Source: Cohnella lubricantis
Lineage (GTDB): Bacteria; Bacillota; Bacilli; Paenibacillales; Paenibacillaceae
DNA length: 39,243 nt
Reading direction: 5' to 3'
Assembly: GCF_014212015.1 (NCBI RefSeq)
Contig: NZ_JACJVN010000099.1
Location: forward strand, 1 to 39,243
Shown: piece after piece, positions 1 to 8,377 of the stretch
Position numbering within the stretch: position 1 is the stretch's first letter
Layout: every line of letters starts with the position of its first letter
Translations under genes and position numbers: made by a program
The notes under the pieces: model-generated
What the model saw: only the letters and a program-made list of their open reading frames with translations
What the model was told of the DNA's origin: nothing
The model's database searches: none

Positions 1-23
1 CTCCGGCGATTCTGAGGCACGAA

Positions 24-67
24 CTAACAAAACAGGCGAGTTGTCCGGATAATCCGGATAACTCGCC
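24..67 (-). terminator. Intrinsic terminator after cinA
   Basis: On the minus strand a long hairpin (arms GGCGAGTT and AACTCGCC extended by TCCGGA/TCCGGA, positions 35-67) is followed by a T-rich stretch (24-34). It begins ten bases beyond the cinA stop codon, so it should end the rimO-pgsA-cinA transcript and separate it from whatever lies further left (recA in relatives). Confidence 0.8.
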
Positions 68-76
68 GTCTCCCTC

Positions 77-1330
77 TCACGCCTGGCCCGTCAGCGTCAG
101 CCACAGCATATGCAGCGCGCGCTTTGACGCGCGGATGCGAATGCCTTCGCGGTCGCCGCTAAGCTGCAGCCTCTCGACGCGCGTCGGCCGTCCCCGCTCG
201 GCGAGGCCGACGTACACGAGCCCGACCGGCTTGCCTTCGACGCCCGCCGGCCCCGCCACGCCGGTCACCGACAGCGCCAGGTCGGCGCCAGCCGCAGTGA
301 GCGCGCCTTCGGCCATCGCCGCCGCCGTCTCCTCGCTGACGGCGCCTGGCGCGCCCTCTCCTTCGAGCAGCGCCATCGGCACGCCGAGCAGCTTGTGCTT
401 CACCCCGTTGCTATAGCTCACCACGCCGCCTACGAACGCGTCGGCGCTGCCCGGCACCGTCGTCAGCGAAGCCGCGATCATGCCGCCGGTGCAGCTCTCC
501 GCCAGCGTCAGCGTCAGCCGCTTCTGCGTCATCAGCCGAATGACGGCCGCCTCCATCGGAATATCCTCTTCCGCGTACAGATAACGCTGCGTCCGCGAGC
601 GGATCTCCCGCAGCGTCGGCTCGAGCTTGCGCTCCGCCTCCTCCGCATCCCGCGCCTTCGTCGACACGCGGACTGCCACCTCGCCTTCCTTCGCGTACGG
701 AGCAAGCGTAGGATCGGACTGCTCGCGGATCAAATCCAGCAAGAGATCCTCAAGCGCGGATTCGCCGATGCCGCTGAACTTCAGCATCACCGAATGAAGC
801 GTCGTAGACTCCCCGAGTGCTTCTCGCAGCCAGGCGGAACCGTCATTTTCGAACATCGGCTTCATCTCGCGCGGGGGTCCCGGCAGCAGCAAATAGGATG
901 TGCCGTCCTCGGACAGCGCATTGCCGACAGCCAGCCCCGTGTCGTTGCGCAGAGGCGTTGCCCCTTCGATCAGATGCGCCTGCCGGCGGTTGCTCTCTAT
1001 GAATGCGGTGCCGCGCAAGGCAGACATCTGCTCGATCTTGTGCATCGTCGGCTCGTGAACTTCGATGCCCCTCCCGAGATAATCGGCCAGCACATCGCGC
1101 GTCAAGTCGTCGAGCGTCGGCCCAAGGCCGCCCGTGAACACGAGCAGATCCGCCCGTTGGCGGGCCGTCTCGATAGCGGCGCGGATACGCTCCGCGTTGT
1201 CGCCGACGACGGTCTGATAATAAACGTCAATGCCCAGCTCTGCCAAGCCTTGCGACAGATACTGGGCGTTCGTGTTGACGATCTGGCCGAGCAGCAGCTC
1301 GGTCCCAACCGCTATAATCTCAGCTCTCAT
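77..1330 (-). CDS. cinA: CinA family nicotinamide-nucleotide amidase / ADP-ribose pyrophosphatase-like protein
   Basis: The 417-residue length and two-domain layout are those of full-length CinA. The N-terminal MoaB/MogA-like (COG1058) domain occupies about residues 1-170, with GGLGPTLDD at 67-75 and PGPPREM at 150-156. The C-terminal PncC-type nicotinamide mononucleotide deamidase domain runs from about 260 to 417, with AESCTGG at 277-283. The family recycles pyridine nucleotides and is co-induced with recA during competence in Bacillus subtilis. The ATG at 1330 is preceded by GAGGTG about 11 bases upstream. The gene follows pgsA by 8 bases and is the last gene before a strong terminator. 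The order pgsA-cinA matches B. subtilis, where recA comes next; recA would lie outside this window. Confidence 0.95.
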   Translation of the reverse strand: MRAEIIAVGTELLLGQIVNTNAQYLSQGLAELGIDVYYQTVVGDNAERIRAAIETARQRADLLVFTGGLGPTLDDLTRDVLADYLGRGIEVHEPTMHKIEQMSALRGTAFIESNRRQAHLIEGATPLRNDTGLAVGNALSEDGTSYLLLPGPPREMKPMFENDGSAWLREALGESTTLHSVMLKFSGIGESALEDLLLDLIREQSDPTLAPYAKEGEVAVRVSTKARDAEEAERKLEPTLREIRSRTQRYLYAEEDIPMEAAVIRLMTQKRLTLTLAESCTGGMIAASLTTVPGSADAFVGGVVSYSNGVKHKLLGVPMALLEGEGAPGAVSEETAAAMAEGALTAAGADLALSVTGVAGPAGVEGKPVGLVYVGLAERGRPTRVERLQLSGDREGIRIRASKRALHMLWLTLTGQA

Positions 1331-1338
1331 ACGTAACG

Positions 1339-1950
1339 TTACACCTCTTTGACCGGGGGTTCGGCCCCTTGATTCGGGTTCTCGACGATGAGGCTCTTAT
1401 TCTTGACGAAGTAGTCGATGCCCGAATAGACCGTAATGAGCGCAGCAGCCCAAGTGATAATTGTATCCACCGGAATATGAACGTATTCGAACGGCAAGTT
1501 GTTGAGCAGCAGCACGACGATCATGGCGATCTGAATGGTCGTCTTCCACTTGCCCCACTTGCTTGCAGCCACGACAACGCCTTCGAGCAGCGCGATCTGC
1601 CGCAGTCCTGTGACTGCCCATTCGCGGCTGATGATGACGATCGCCACCCAAGCGTCCAACTTGCCCATCTCGACCAGAGAGATCAGCACCGCGCCGACGA
1701 GCAGCTTATCCGCCAGCGGATCGAGCAGCTTGCCCAGATTGGTCACGATCTTGCGCTTGCGCGCGATATACCCGTCCAAGCCGTCGGTGCTCGCCGCTAT
1801 AATGAACAGCAAGAGCGCGAACAGCTGATTGTAGGAGATCGAGTAGCTGCCGAGCACCAGCGGATCGACGTTCAACTTAATCAACAAGAAGAAAGCGACG
1901 ATCGGGACGAGGAAAATGCGTGCCAATGTAATTTTGTTCGCGAGATTCAC
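1339..1950 (-). CDS. pgsA: CDP-diacylglycerol--glycerol-3-phosphate 3-phosphatidyltransferase
   Basis: This 203-residue membrane enzyme makes phosphatidylglycerol phosphate, the committed step to phosphatidylglycerol and cardiolipin. The CDP-alcohol phosphatidyltransferase signature D-G-x2-A-R-x8-G-x3-D-x3-D is perfect, starting with DGYIAR at residues 59-64, then G73, D77 and D81. Hydrophobic helices surround it (about 10-25, 43-54, 85-95 and 155-172). The start is GTG at 1950, with GGGGAGGG six bases before it, and it overlaps the rimO stop by four bases (GTGA), which suggests translational coupling. It lies in the usual place upstream of cinA. Confidence 0.96.
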   Translation of the reverse strand: MNLANKITLARIFLVPIVAFFLLIKLNVDPLVLGSYSISYNQLFALLLFIIAASTDGLDGYIARKRKIVTNLGKLLDPLADKLLVGAVLISLVEMGKLDAWVAIVIISREWAVTGLRQIALLEGVVVAASKWGKWKTTIQIAMIVVLLLNNLPFEYVHIPVDTIITWAAALITVYSGIDYFVKNKSLIVENPNQGAEPPVKEV

Positions 1951-3281
1951 GCGATACCCTCCCCGGATAAATCATATTCGTAAGCATGTGTAATGCGGAC
2001 TTGGCGAATCTCGCCGATCTGGGGCTTGCAGCCGGTGATGAACACTTCGCCGTCGACTTCCGGCGCATCGTATTGGCTGCGGCCGATGTAGACGTCGCTT
2101 CGTCCGTCGTACCGTTCGACGAGCACGTCGATCGTCCGGCCGACGTACTTGGCCGCGTTCTCCATCGCCACTACCCGCTGAATCTCCATGAGCGTATTCG
2201 CGCGGAATTGCTTCACCTCATCGGACAGATGGTCCTCTTCAGGCAGCCGGTCGGCCGGCGTATCCTCTTCCCGCGAATACGTGAAGACGCCGAGCCGGTC
2301 GAACTTCATCTCGCGCACGAACGCGCACAAGTTCGCGAAGTCTTCCTCCGTCTCGCCGGGGAAGCCGACGATCATCGACGTGCGGATGGCCGCATCGGGA
2401 ATGCGGGCCCGGATCTTGGCGATCAGCTCGCGCACGTCGCGCTGCCGGCCAGGCCGGCGCATCCGCTTCAGGATGCGGTCCTCGCTATGCTGCAGCGGCA
2501 TGTCGATATAGTTGCACACCTTCGGATTGCTCGCGAACACGTCAATGAGCTCATCCGTGAAGAAGCCCGGATAAGCATAATGCAGCCGTACCCACTCGAT
2601 GCCCCGCACCTCGCTGATCCGGTTCAGCAGCTCCGGCAGCTTGAAGCCATTGTACAGGTCGGTGCCGTAGTTGGTGGAATCCTGCGCGATCAGACTGATC
2701 TCGCGGACGCCTTGAGCGGCAAGCTGCTCCGTCTCCGCGAGAATGGACTCCATCGACCTACTGCGGAACTTGCCGCGCATGATCGGAATGCTGCAGAACG
2801 TGCAGGCGTTGTCACAGCCTTCCGCGATCTTGACATACGCGGTATGGGTCGGCGTTGAGAGAATACGCGGCATCGTCTCTTCATATGTAAAGACAGGATT
2901 GCCGACATAGACCGGTCTGCGCCCGCCGAGCGCTTCGTCGATAATGTCGTTAATATGATAGAAGTCGCCCGTGCCGACGATTCCGTCGATCTCGGGCATC
3001 TCCCGCATTAATTCTTCCTTGTACCGCTGCGTCAAGCAGCCGGAGACGACGAGCGCCTTGAGCCTCGCTGTCTCCTTCAATTCAGCCAAATTCAGAATCG
3101 TATTCACGGACTCTTCCTTGGCTGCATCGATGAACCCGCACGTATTGACGATGACGACCGTTGCGTCCTCCGGATTGTCCACGAGCTTGTAGCCGCGCTG
3201 CTGAATCAATCCGGACATGATCTCGGAGTCGACCAAATTCTTCTCGCAGCCCAGCGTCACTACGCTGACTTTCTCGATCAT
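1947..3281 (-). CDS. rimO: Ribosomal protein S12 (aspartate) methylthiotransferase RimO
   Basis: A radical-SAM enzyme that adds a methylthio group to an aspartate of ribosomal protein S12. From the chosen ATG at 3281 the product is 444 residues, the family's normal length. The UPF0004 N-terminal domain supplies three cluster cysteines (C12 in LGCEKN, C48 in NTCGF, C82 in SGCLTQ). The radical-SAM triad is C156-x3-C160-x2-C163 (CDNACTFC), and a TRAM-like domain ends the protein. The reading frame extends 27 codons further upstream, but that stretch contains the probable promoter (3334-3362), and a GGGGGAAGG site sits just before 3281, so the shorter form is preferred. MiaB is the nearest alternative family; the S12-type N-terminus (VSVVTLGCEKN) favours RimO. 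Confidence 0.95.
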   Translation of the reverse strand: MIEKVSVVTLGCEKNLVDSEIMSGLIQQRGYKLVDNPEDATVVIVNTCGFIDAAKEESVNTILNLAELKETARLKALVVSGCLTQRYKEELMREMPEIDGIVGTGDFYHINDIIDEALGGRRPVYVGNPVFTYEETMPRILSTPTHTAYVKIAEGCDNACTFCSIPIMRGKFRSRSMESILAETEQLAAQGVREISLIAQDSTNYGTDLYNGFKLPELLNRISEVRGIEWVRLHYAYPGFFTDELIDVFASNPKVCNYIDMPLQHSEDRILKRMRRPGRQRDVRELIAKIRARIPDAAIRTSMIVGFPGETEEDFANLCAFVREMKFDRLGVFTYSREEDTPADRLPEEDHLSDEVKQFRANTLMEIQRVVAMENAAKYVGRTIDVLVERYDGRSDVYIGRSQYDAPEVDGEVFITGCKPQIGEIRQVRITHAYEYDLSGEGIA

Positions 3282-3333
3282 CGGTGCCTTCCCCCAAACG
3301 GTTGTTCCGAACGTTCCGTTATGAACTGCACTC

Positions 3334-3362
3334 AGTATAAACGAAGCCCCGTAACGTGTCAA
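3334..3362 (-). promoter_or_regulatory. Sigma-A promoter for rimO-pgsA-cinA
   Basis: On the minus strand TTGACA (3357-3362) and TATACT (3334-3339) are separated by exactly 17 bases. This is the best housekeeping promoter match in the window. The predicted transcript would start near 3327, leaving a leader of about 45 bases before the rimO ATG. Confidence 0.75.
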
Positions 3363-3380
3363 AAAGCGGCAAAATGCGTT

Positions 3381-3872
3381 CTAACGGTAGTTGACGAATT
3401 GAAGATCCAACTGAATATCGCCTTCGCGGAGCAGCTTCATGACGGCCTGCAGATCATCTTTGTTCTTGCCGGTTACCCGAAGCTGGTCGCCTTGGATTTG
3501 ACTCTTCACCTTCAGCTTGGAATCGCGGATCAGCACATTGATCTTCTTCGCGTGATCCTGGTCGATCCCTTGCTTCAGTTTGATGACTTGGCGAACGGTT
3601 TGTCCCGACGCCGGCTCGACCTTTCCGTAATCCAGATTCAGAATCGGCACGCCGCGCTTGATGAGCTTGGACTGCAGAATGTCCACGACGCTCTTCAGCT
3701 TGTATTCGTCGTCGGAGGCGACGATCAGCGTCTCGCCTTCCAGCTTGATGCTGCTCTTGCTGCCCTTGAAGTCGAAGCGCGTCTCGATCTCCTTAACGGC
3801 TTGCGTGACCGCGTTGTTCACTTCTTGAAGATCGACTTTGGAGACGATATCGAAGGAATATTCAGATGCCAT
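3381..3872 (-). CDS. YajQ family nucleotide (cyclic-di-GMP)-binding protein
   Basis: This 163-residue protein starts with the typical [16 protein letters not shown] and contains the [11 protein letters not shown] and [15 protein letters not shown] blocks of the YajQ/UPF0234 family. YajQ proteins are small duplicated ferredoxin-like folds that bind nucleotides. Some proteobacterial members bind cyclic-di-GMP and act on transcription, but the role in Gram-positive bacteria is not settled. The ATG at 3872 is preceded by AAGGAAG. The frame stays open 17 codons further upstream, but without a better ribosome site. It lies between the rodZ terminator and the rimO promoter and has its own promoter, so it is probably monocistronic. 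Confidence 0.93.
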   Translation of the reverse strand: MASEYSFDIVSKVDLQEVNNAVTQAVKEIETRFDFKGSKSSIKLEGETLIVASDDEYKLKSVVDILQSKLIKRGVPILNLDYGKVEPASGQTVRQVIKLKQGIDQDHAKKINVLIRDSKLKVKSQIQGDQLRVTGKNKDDLQAVMKLLREGDIQLDLQFVNYR

Positions 3873-3941
3873 ATGTAAATCTTCCTTTCTTGTAATTTGA
3901 GTTTGGATGCCTGAATTTGGCATATCGAGCGTTTCTTCTTA

Positions 3942-3970
3942 ATTATAACAGGTCAGATGGAGCATGCAAA
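3942..3970 (-). promoter_or_regulatory. Promoter for the yajQ-family gene
   Basis: The minus strand shows TTTGCA (3965-3970), a 17-base spacer and TATAAT (3942-3947), with the TG of an extended -10 element directly before it. It lies between the upstream terminator (3983-4009) and the start codon at 3872. Confidence 0.65.
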
Positions 3971-3982
3971 AAGGTTCTGATC

Positions 3983-4009
3983 AAAACGAAAGGCCCCATC
4001 TGGGGCCTT
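3983..4009 (-). terminator. Intrinsic terminator after rodZ
   Basis: On the minus strand a hairpin of AAGGCCCC and GGGGCCTT with an AGAT loop is followed by a run of T broken once (3983-3991). It lies 20 bases beyond the rodZ stop and should end the ymfK-rodZ transcript. Confidence 0.85.
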
Positions 4010-4028
4010 CGCACACCGTGCGGTGATT

Positions 4029-4919
4029 CTATGGCTGCGTATCCGAATCCGCATCTGTCTCCGTTCCAGCTTCAGCTTGCGTGAAGTAGAATTTTTGAGT
4101 GCCTACGCTGTCTCCGTCATCCACGACCGTGTCGTCAATCTGAATGACCGTCGATTCTGGATGCGGAATGTTCACGTAGATCGTGCCGGTTAGATCGAAT
4201 ACGATCTCGTCCGTATTCTGCGGAACTCCGTTGTACAGGTATTTGCCTTCGCTGTTATTCTCCTGTACGCCAATCCAGCCGGGCTTCGATGCTACGATCT
4301 TCAATTGATGAAGCTGTCCCGCAGGACCCACATCATAATACGTCTTATTGCCAGACTTCTTCGTCTCCGTCAGCGTCACCGTCTCCGGCGTTGGCGTGAC
4401 CGAAGGAGACGCTGGCGCAGAGAAAGTCGGCGAAGCCGGCTCCGATGGCGTCAGTGAAGCCGACGGGGACGCTGTGTCCGTCGTAATCTGCGAATTGCGG
4501 TCCGAGTTCTCCGCGTTGGATTCCGCATGCTGCGACAGGTACGCGTAGACGACAACGATAATGAGAATCGGGAACAGCCACATGAGCGCCGTTACCGCTA
4601 TCTTGCCCCACCTGTCATTATGCTGAACGCTTCGGCTCTTCGGCTTGATGATGTTCTCCGGAGCGGTTGTCTCCGGAGCCGGCGGCTTCGGCAATTCCTT
4701 ATGGTATAGGCGCAATACTTCTTCCGCATCGAGACCGACGGTCTCTGCGTAAGTCTTCACGAATGCGCGCACATAGAACGATCCCGGCAATACTTTGTAA
4801 TCGCCTTGCTCGATCGCTTCAAGATATCTTTTGCGGATTTTGGTCGCTTCTTGAATATCGTCGAGTGTGTAGCCTCTCTGCTCTCTGGCTTTGCGCAGCA
4901 GCAGTCCCAAATCCGACAT
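4029..4919 (-). CDS. rodZ: RodZ-like membrane protein (HTH_25 plus DUF4115)
   Basis: This 296-residue protein has the RodZ layout. It begins with a cytoplasmic Cro/C1-type helix-turn-helix (HTH_25) at about residues 3-75 with the characteristic PGSFYVRAFVKTYA block (45-58). A single transmembrane helix follows at about 106-128, then a Ser/Thr/Pro-rich extracytoplasmic linker at about 135-190, and a C-terminal DUF4115 beta domain from about 205. RodZ links MreB filaments to the cell-wall elongation machinery and affects rod shape. The ATG at 4919 is preceded by AGGAGG at eight bases. A GTG nine bases further upstream lies next to the ribosome site and is rejected. Its place after ymfK and two genes ahead of rimO-pgsA-cinA matches the ymfM (rodZ) locus of B. 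subtilis. Confidence 0.9.
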   Translation of the reverse strand: MSDLGLLLRKAREQRGYTLDDIQEATKIRKRYLEAIEQGDYKVLPGSFYVRAFVKTYAETVGLDAEEVLRLYHKELPKPPAPETTAPENIIKPKSRSVQHNDRWGKIAVTALMWLFPILIIVVVYAYLSQHAESNAENSDRNSQITTDTASPSASLTPSEPASPTFSAPASPSVTPTPETVTLTETKKSGNKTYYDVGPAGQLHQLKIVASKPGWIGVQENNSEGKYLYNGVPQNTDEIVFDLTGTIYVNIPHPESTVIQIDDTVVDDGDSVGTQKFYFTQAEAGTETDADSDTQP

Positions 4920-4960
4920 CGGTCTCACCTCCTATTCTGTCAACTATCCGTCATCTTCCA

Positions 4961-5731
4961 TTAGAATCCGTCATCCAAGCCTGCCGTCGTGAAGTTCTCG
5001 TATGTAATCTCTTCATCCGGGGTGTTGCGCAGCTCAATGATGCAATCGAAGAGGTCGTAATCATATTCCGATTCGCGGACGAAGATATCCGGGTGCTCGA
5101 CGACCTTGGTCGACGGCATATCCATAATGTCCTGCAGAAGGCCGTAATGCTTCTCATTGGAACGAATCGTACTGACGATTCCGTCAATGATGAATACATT
5201 GTTCGGATTCATCTCTTCCTCCGACAGCTGGCTGCGGACTGTCTGGCGCAGAAGCGTCGAGGAGACGAACGCCCAGCGCTTATTCGCGCAGACGCTGCCG
5301 GCGATGATCGACTCGGTCTTGCCGACTCGCGGCATCCCTCGAAGCCCGATGACTTGATTGCCTTCTCTCTTGAATAATTCCCCTAAGAAGTCCACTAACA
5401 AACCTAATTCGCTGCGGGTGAATCGAAATGTCTTGCCGTCAGAAGAATCACGCTCGATATAAGTGCCGTGCCGAATAGCGAGAATATCCGTTAGACGCGG
5501 CGGCCGAAGAGTAATAAGCGATATATTCTCAACCTTGGAAAGCATCTTCCCAAGCAGTTCGATCTTCTCATCGTCGTCGGTCTGCAGCAGCAGGCCGCGC
5601 GTACGGTCTTCCACGCCATTGATCGTAATGATATTCACTTCGAGCATGCCGAGCAAAGAAGCCAGATCGCCGAGAAGTCCGGGACGGTTCTTGTGAATCT
5701 TATATTCCATATACCATTGTTTCTTCTCCAT
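4961..5731 (-). CDS. ymfK: DUF3388 family protein YmfK (ACT-like domain plus P-loop)
   Basis: A 256-residue cytoplasmic protein of the YmfK/DUF3388 family, whose biochemical role is unknown. Residues 5-75 (YMEYKIHKNRPGLLGDLASLLGML and onward) look like an ACT-type small-molecule-binding fold. The C-terminal half carries GMPRVGKT at 132-139, which fits the Walker A pattern GxxxxGKT, and VFIIDG at 179-184, a Walker B-like strand. The start at 5731 is supported by GAGGTG seven bases upstream; the open frame extends 36 codons further back into promoter DNA. It lies 41 bases ahead of rodZ and is probably cotranscribed with it. The idea of a ligand-sensing NTPase is inference from these motifs. Confidence 0.85.
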   Translation of the reverse strand: MEKKQWYMEYKIHKNRPGLLGDLASLLGMLEVNIITINGVEDRTRGLLLQTDDDEKIELLGKMLSKVENISLITLRPPRLTDILAIRHGTYIERDSSDGKTFRFTRSELGLLVDFLGELFKREGNQVIGLRGMPRVGKTESIIAGSVCANKRWAFVSSTLLRQTVRSQLSEEEMNPNNVFIIDGIVSTIRSNEKHYGLLQDIMDMPSTKVVEHPDIFVRESEYDYDLFDCIIELRNTPDEEITYENFTTAGLDDGF

Positions 5732-5810
5732 TGCCCGCACCTCGATCACCGGACCGATTGTCCCTATAAAAATAACAATTAAAACGAGTTGTCCGGTCCT
5801 AAAATGTTGT

Positions 5811-5839
5811 ATTCTACAAAACTCGATAATCTCCTTCAA
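5811..5839 (-). promoter_or_regulatory. Promoter upstream of ymfK-rodZ
   Basis: The minus strand has TTGAAG (5834-5839), 17 bases and TAGAAT (5811-5816). The start would leave a leader of about 70 bases before the ymfK ATG. That leader holds a short inverted repeat (GGACCG near 5790, CGGTCC near 5752) and an AT-rich stretch. Confidence 0.55.
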
Positions 5840-5889
5840 AATGTGCGATAAATTCCGTCTTAGGTCCCATTATTTCACGTTCATGGCTA

Positions 5890-5920
5890 AACGGCTCCGC
5901 CGGCAAGCAGCGGAGCCGTT
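5890..5920 (-). terminator. Inverted repeat, possible terminator after ymfJ
   Basis: Perfect 11-base arms (AACGGCTCCGC and its complement) around a nine-base loop lie 73 bases beyond the ymfJ stop. There is no clear T run on either side, so it may be a weak terminator or an RNA 3'-end structure. Confidence 0.5.
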
Positions 5921-5992
5921 AACAAAACCGGAATTAAGCCATCGTTCTGCTCGAAATAAGACGAATCAAATGAACACTTAGTTGCATCCGCG

Positions 5993-6247
5993 TCAACTGT
6001 TGCGTTCCGCCAGCTTGACCATCATGCGGGCCATCGTCTTGCGCTCGGACTCGTCGCCGATGTCCCACAATTCCTTAAGCACCCGCTGTTCCTCGTTCTT
6101 CGGGTCGACTTTGTTGTCGAGGAATTCGCCGATCTCATAAGCCAGCTTGGCGATCGCATCTTCGCTGATCCCCATAGCTTTGGCAGCTTCCACACGATCC
6201 CCGAGGAATTTCTTCCAGGCGCTGAAGTTACTCATTACAGTCGACAT
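5993..6247 (-). CDS. ymfJ: DUF3243 family small protein YmfJ
   Basis: An 84-residue soluble, charged protein of the DUF3243 family (YmfJ), recognisable from the FSAWKKFLGDRVEAAKAMGI opening and the IGEFLDNKVDPKNEEQRVLKELW core. No enzymatic motif is visible and its function is not known. The ATG at 6247 has GGAGGGG about nine bases upstream. Another ATG four codons further in could also serve. It follows the SDR gene by 75 bases and keeps the ymfI-ymfJ-ymfK order seen in Bacillus. Confidence 0.85.
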   Translation of the reverse strand: MSTVMSNFSAWKKFLGDRVEAAKAMGISEDAIAKLAYEIGEFLDNKVDPKNEEQRVLKELWDIGDESERKTMARMMVKLAERNS

Positions 6248-6322
6248 CGTTCGCAGCCCCTCCTTGATGGATATCATGCTACGAACGTTACTATTCCCCG
6301 CGGCAGGAGCGGCTATTCACCG

Positions 6323-7093
6323 CTAGATGTGCCAGCCCCCGCTCAAGCCGATCACTTGCCCGGTCATGTAATTCGCGCGGTCGGAGACGAGGAAGGCGAC
6401 CAGCTCTGCCACTTCATCCGGCTCGGCGAACCGCCCAAGCGGAATCTCCGCGAGCAGCGCTTGGCGCTCGTCCGCTGACAAGGCGGAGAGCATATCGGTG
6501 TCTACCGCTCCCGGCGCGACAGCGTTCACCGTGACGCCGGAGGGAGCCATCTCCTTGGCCAGTCCTTTCGTGAAGCTGTTTAGTCCGCCCTTCGCGGCGG
6601 AATAAGCAATCTCGCCGGCCGCCCCCACCATTCCCCAGACGCTGGAGACATGAACGATCCGGCCGAAGCGATCCCAGCGCATCGCCGGTCCGAACAGCTT
6701 GGCAAGCCAATAGGCGGATTTGAGGTGCACGCGGAACAGATCGTCCCAGATCTCTTCTTCCGTCTCCTCCAGCAAGCCGTAATGGGCGGTGCCCGCGCAG
6801 TGAACGATAACGGATGGCGTCATGCCGATCTTCTCCAGCTCTTCTTGAAGGCGTCTCAGGTCGCCGCCTGAGCGAACATCGGCCTGCTTCACCGCCGTCT
6901 CCTCGGCGCCGGCCGCCAAGCACGCTTCTGCGATAAGCTCCGTCTGTTGGCGCGACGAACCGTATACGAGGACGAGGCGCATGCCCTCCTCGGCCAAGCG
7001 CCTCGCCACCGCCGCGCCGATGCCGCGGGATGCGCCGGTGACAAGCGCGACGCGCGAGGCGAGAGGCATCATGCGCGCCGCTGTCTCCGTCAC
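6323..7093 (-). CDS. ymfI: Short-chain dehydrogenase/reductase YmfI (FabG-like)
   Basis: A 256-residue classical SDR. The NAD(P)-binding motif TGASRGIG lies at residues 19-26, the catalytic serine is in HVSSVWG (about 149-154), and the active-site Tyr164-x3-Lys168 is in YSAAKGG. The C-terminus (MTGQVIGLSGGWHI) resembles 3-oxoacyl-ACP reductase FabG. The gene overlaps the ymfH stop by four bases (ATGA), implying translational coupling. The conserved ymfF-ymfH-ymfI order supports the name, but the true substrate of YmfI is uncertain, and FabG activity cannot be assumed because the main fabG is usually in the fatty-acid cluster. Confidence 0.9.
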   Translation of the reverse strand: MTETAARMMPLASRVALVTGASRGIGAAVARRLAEEGMRLVLVYGSSRQQTELIAEACLAAGAEETAVKQADVRSGGDLRRLQEELEKIGMTPSVIVHCAGTAHYGLLEETEEEIWDDLFRVHLKSAYWLAKLFGPAMRWDRFGRIVHVSSVWGMVGAAGEIAYSAAKGGLNSFTKGLAKEMAPSGVTVNAVAPGAVDTDMLSALSADERQALLAEIPLGRFAEPDEVAELVAFLVSDRANYMTGQVIGLSGGWHI

Positions 7094-8376
7094 GGCTCGC
7101 TTCTCCGGACGATCGACACGGCGAGACGTTCCGGCTTCACATGCTCGCGCAGATGTGCATTGACTTCATCCAGCGTCAGGCTCTCATACAGCTCCACGAC
7201 GCGGAACAGATCGCCGCCTCTGAGCTTGTAACGGGTGAATTCGCCCGCTATCGCTTCAGGGCTGTTCAGCATGCGCAGGTAAGCCCCTATCTTCTTCCGC
7301 CGCGTCCGCTCGAACACGTCCACGGACAGCCCCTGTCCCGCAGCTGCCCCAAGAGCCTCCGTAATCCGGGAGACAAGCTCGTCGGGGTCGCGCGTGTCGC
7401 CTCCGATAACCGAGAAGGCGTAGCCCGGACCCGTATTGTATTCGTGGCCGAAGCCGTCCGAGATGAGATTATCGTCGTACATCTGTTGATACAGAGGCGA
7501 GCTGGAGCCGAGCAGCGCATCGAGCAGCAGCTTCATGGCGAGCTCGCGCCGAATGGCGTTCTCCCCTTCCTCATCGCCCGGAACGTCCTTGTAGCCGAAC
7601 AAGCACTTGGGCAGCGAGACCGGCAGCTTCGACTCCTTAATCGCTTGCCGGACTTCTGTCGGCTCCGGCTCGAAGAACCGCTCGATCGGACCCGCTGGCG
7701 CGAATGTCTTCGCCGCCTGGTTGGCGCGCACGCGCTCAATGGTCGATTCCCCGTCGACGCCGCCGACGATGAAGAGCGACATATTGGACGGATGGTAGAA
7801 AGTGTAGTAGCACTCGTACAGCATTTCCTTCGTGATGGAGCTGACCGACTCGGCCGTGCCGGCGATATCGATATGAACCGGGTGCTTGCTGTACAACGCT
7901 TCGATCAAGCCGAAGTATACGCGCCAATCCGGATTGTCGCGGTACATATTGATCTCCTGAATGATGATGCCCTTCTCCTTCTCGACGCTCTCGTCCGTGA
8001 AGTAAGGATTCTGGACGAAGTTCAGCAGCGTGTCCAGGTTGGCTTCCACCGACCCGGCCGCGGAGAAGAGATATACCGTTCGGTCGAAGCTCGTGAACGC
8101 ATTGGCCGAAGCTCCCTGCGATGCGAAGACGGAGAAGATGTCGCCTTCCGGCTCCTCGAACATCTTGTGCTCGAGGAAGTGGGCGATGCCGTCGGGAACG
8201 CGAACCTCCTCCTTGCCTGCCGCCCGGAAGTGATTGTCGACGGAGCCATAGCGGGTCGTGAACGTGGCATACGTCTTCGTGAAGCCGGGCTTCGGGAGCA
8301 CGAACACTTCAAGACCATTGTCGAGCTTGGCATAATGAAGCGTCTCCTGCAGCTCTGGATACGAACGGATCGACAT
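7090..8376 (-). CDS. ymfH: M16 family zinc peptidase YmfH (catalytic-type)
   Basis: A 428-residue insulinase/pitrilysin-type protein. The inverted zinc motif HxxEH is present as HFLEH at residues 66-70, and a further glutamate is available in the KGIIIQEINMYRD helix about 75 residues later, as expected for the third ligand. The second half has the usual non-catalytic M16 C-domain features. The ATG at 8376 is preceded by AAGGAGGGG. It follows ymfF by a single base and overlaps ymfI, so the three genes form a tight unit. The family pairs an active with an inactive subunit, which matches the YmfF/YmfH arrangement. Natural substrates are unknown. Confidence 0.92.
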   Translation of the reverse strand: MSIRSYPELQETLHYAKLDNGLEVFVLPKPGFTKTYATFTTRYGSVDNHFRAAGKEEVRVPDGIAHFLEHKMFEEPEGDIFSVFASQGASANAFTSFDRTVYLFSAAGSVEANLDTLLNFVQNPYFTDESVEKEKGIIIQEINMYRDNPDWRVYFGLIEALYSKHPVHIDIAGTAESVSSITKEMLYECYYTFYHPSNMSLFIVGGVDGESTIERVRANQAAKTFAPAGPIERFFEPEPTEVRQAIKESKLPVSLPKCLFGYKDVPGDEEGENAIRRELAMKLLLDALLGSSSPLYQQMYDDNLISDGFGHEYNTGPGYAFSVIGGDTRDPDELVSRITEALGAAAGQGLSVDVFERTRRKKIGAYLRMLNSPEAIAGEFTRYKLRGGDLFRVVELYESLTLDEVNAHLREHVKPERLAVSIVRRSEP

Positions 8377-8377
8377 C

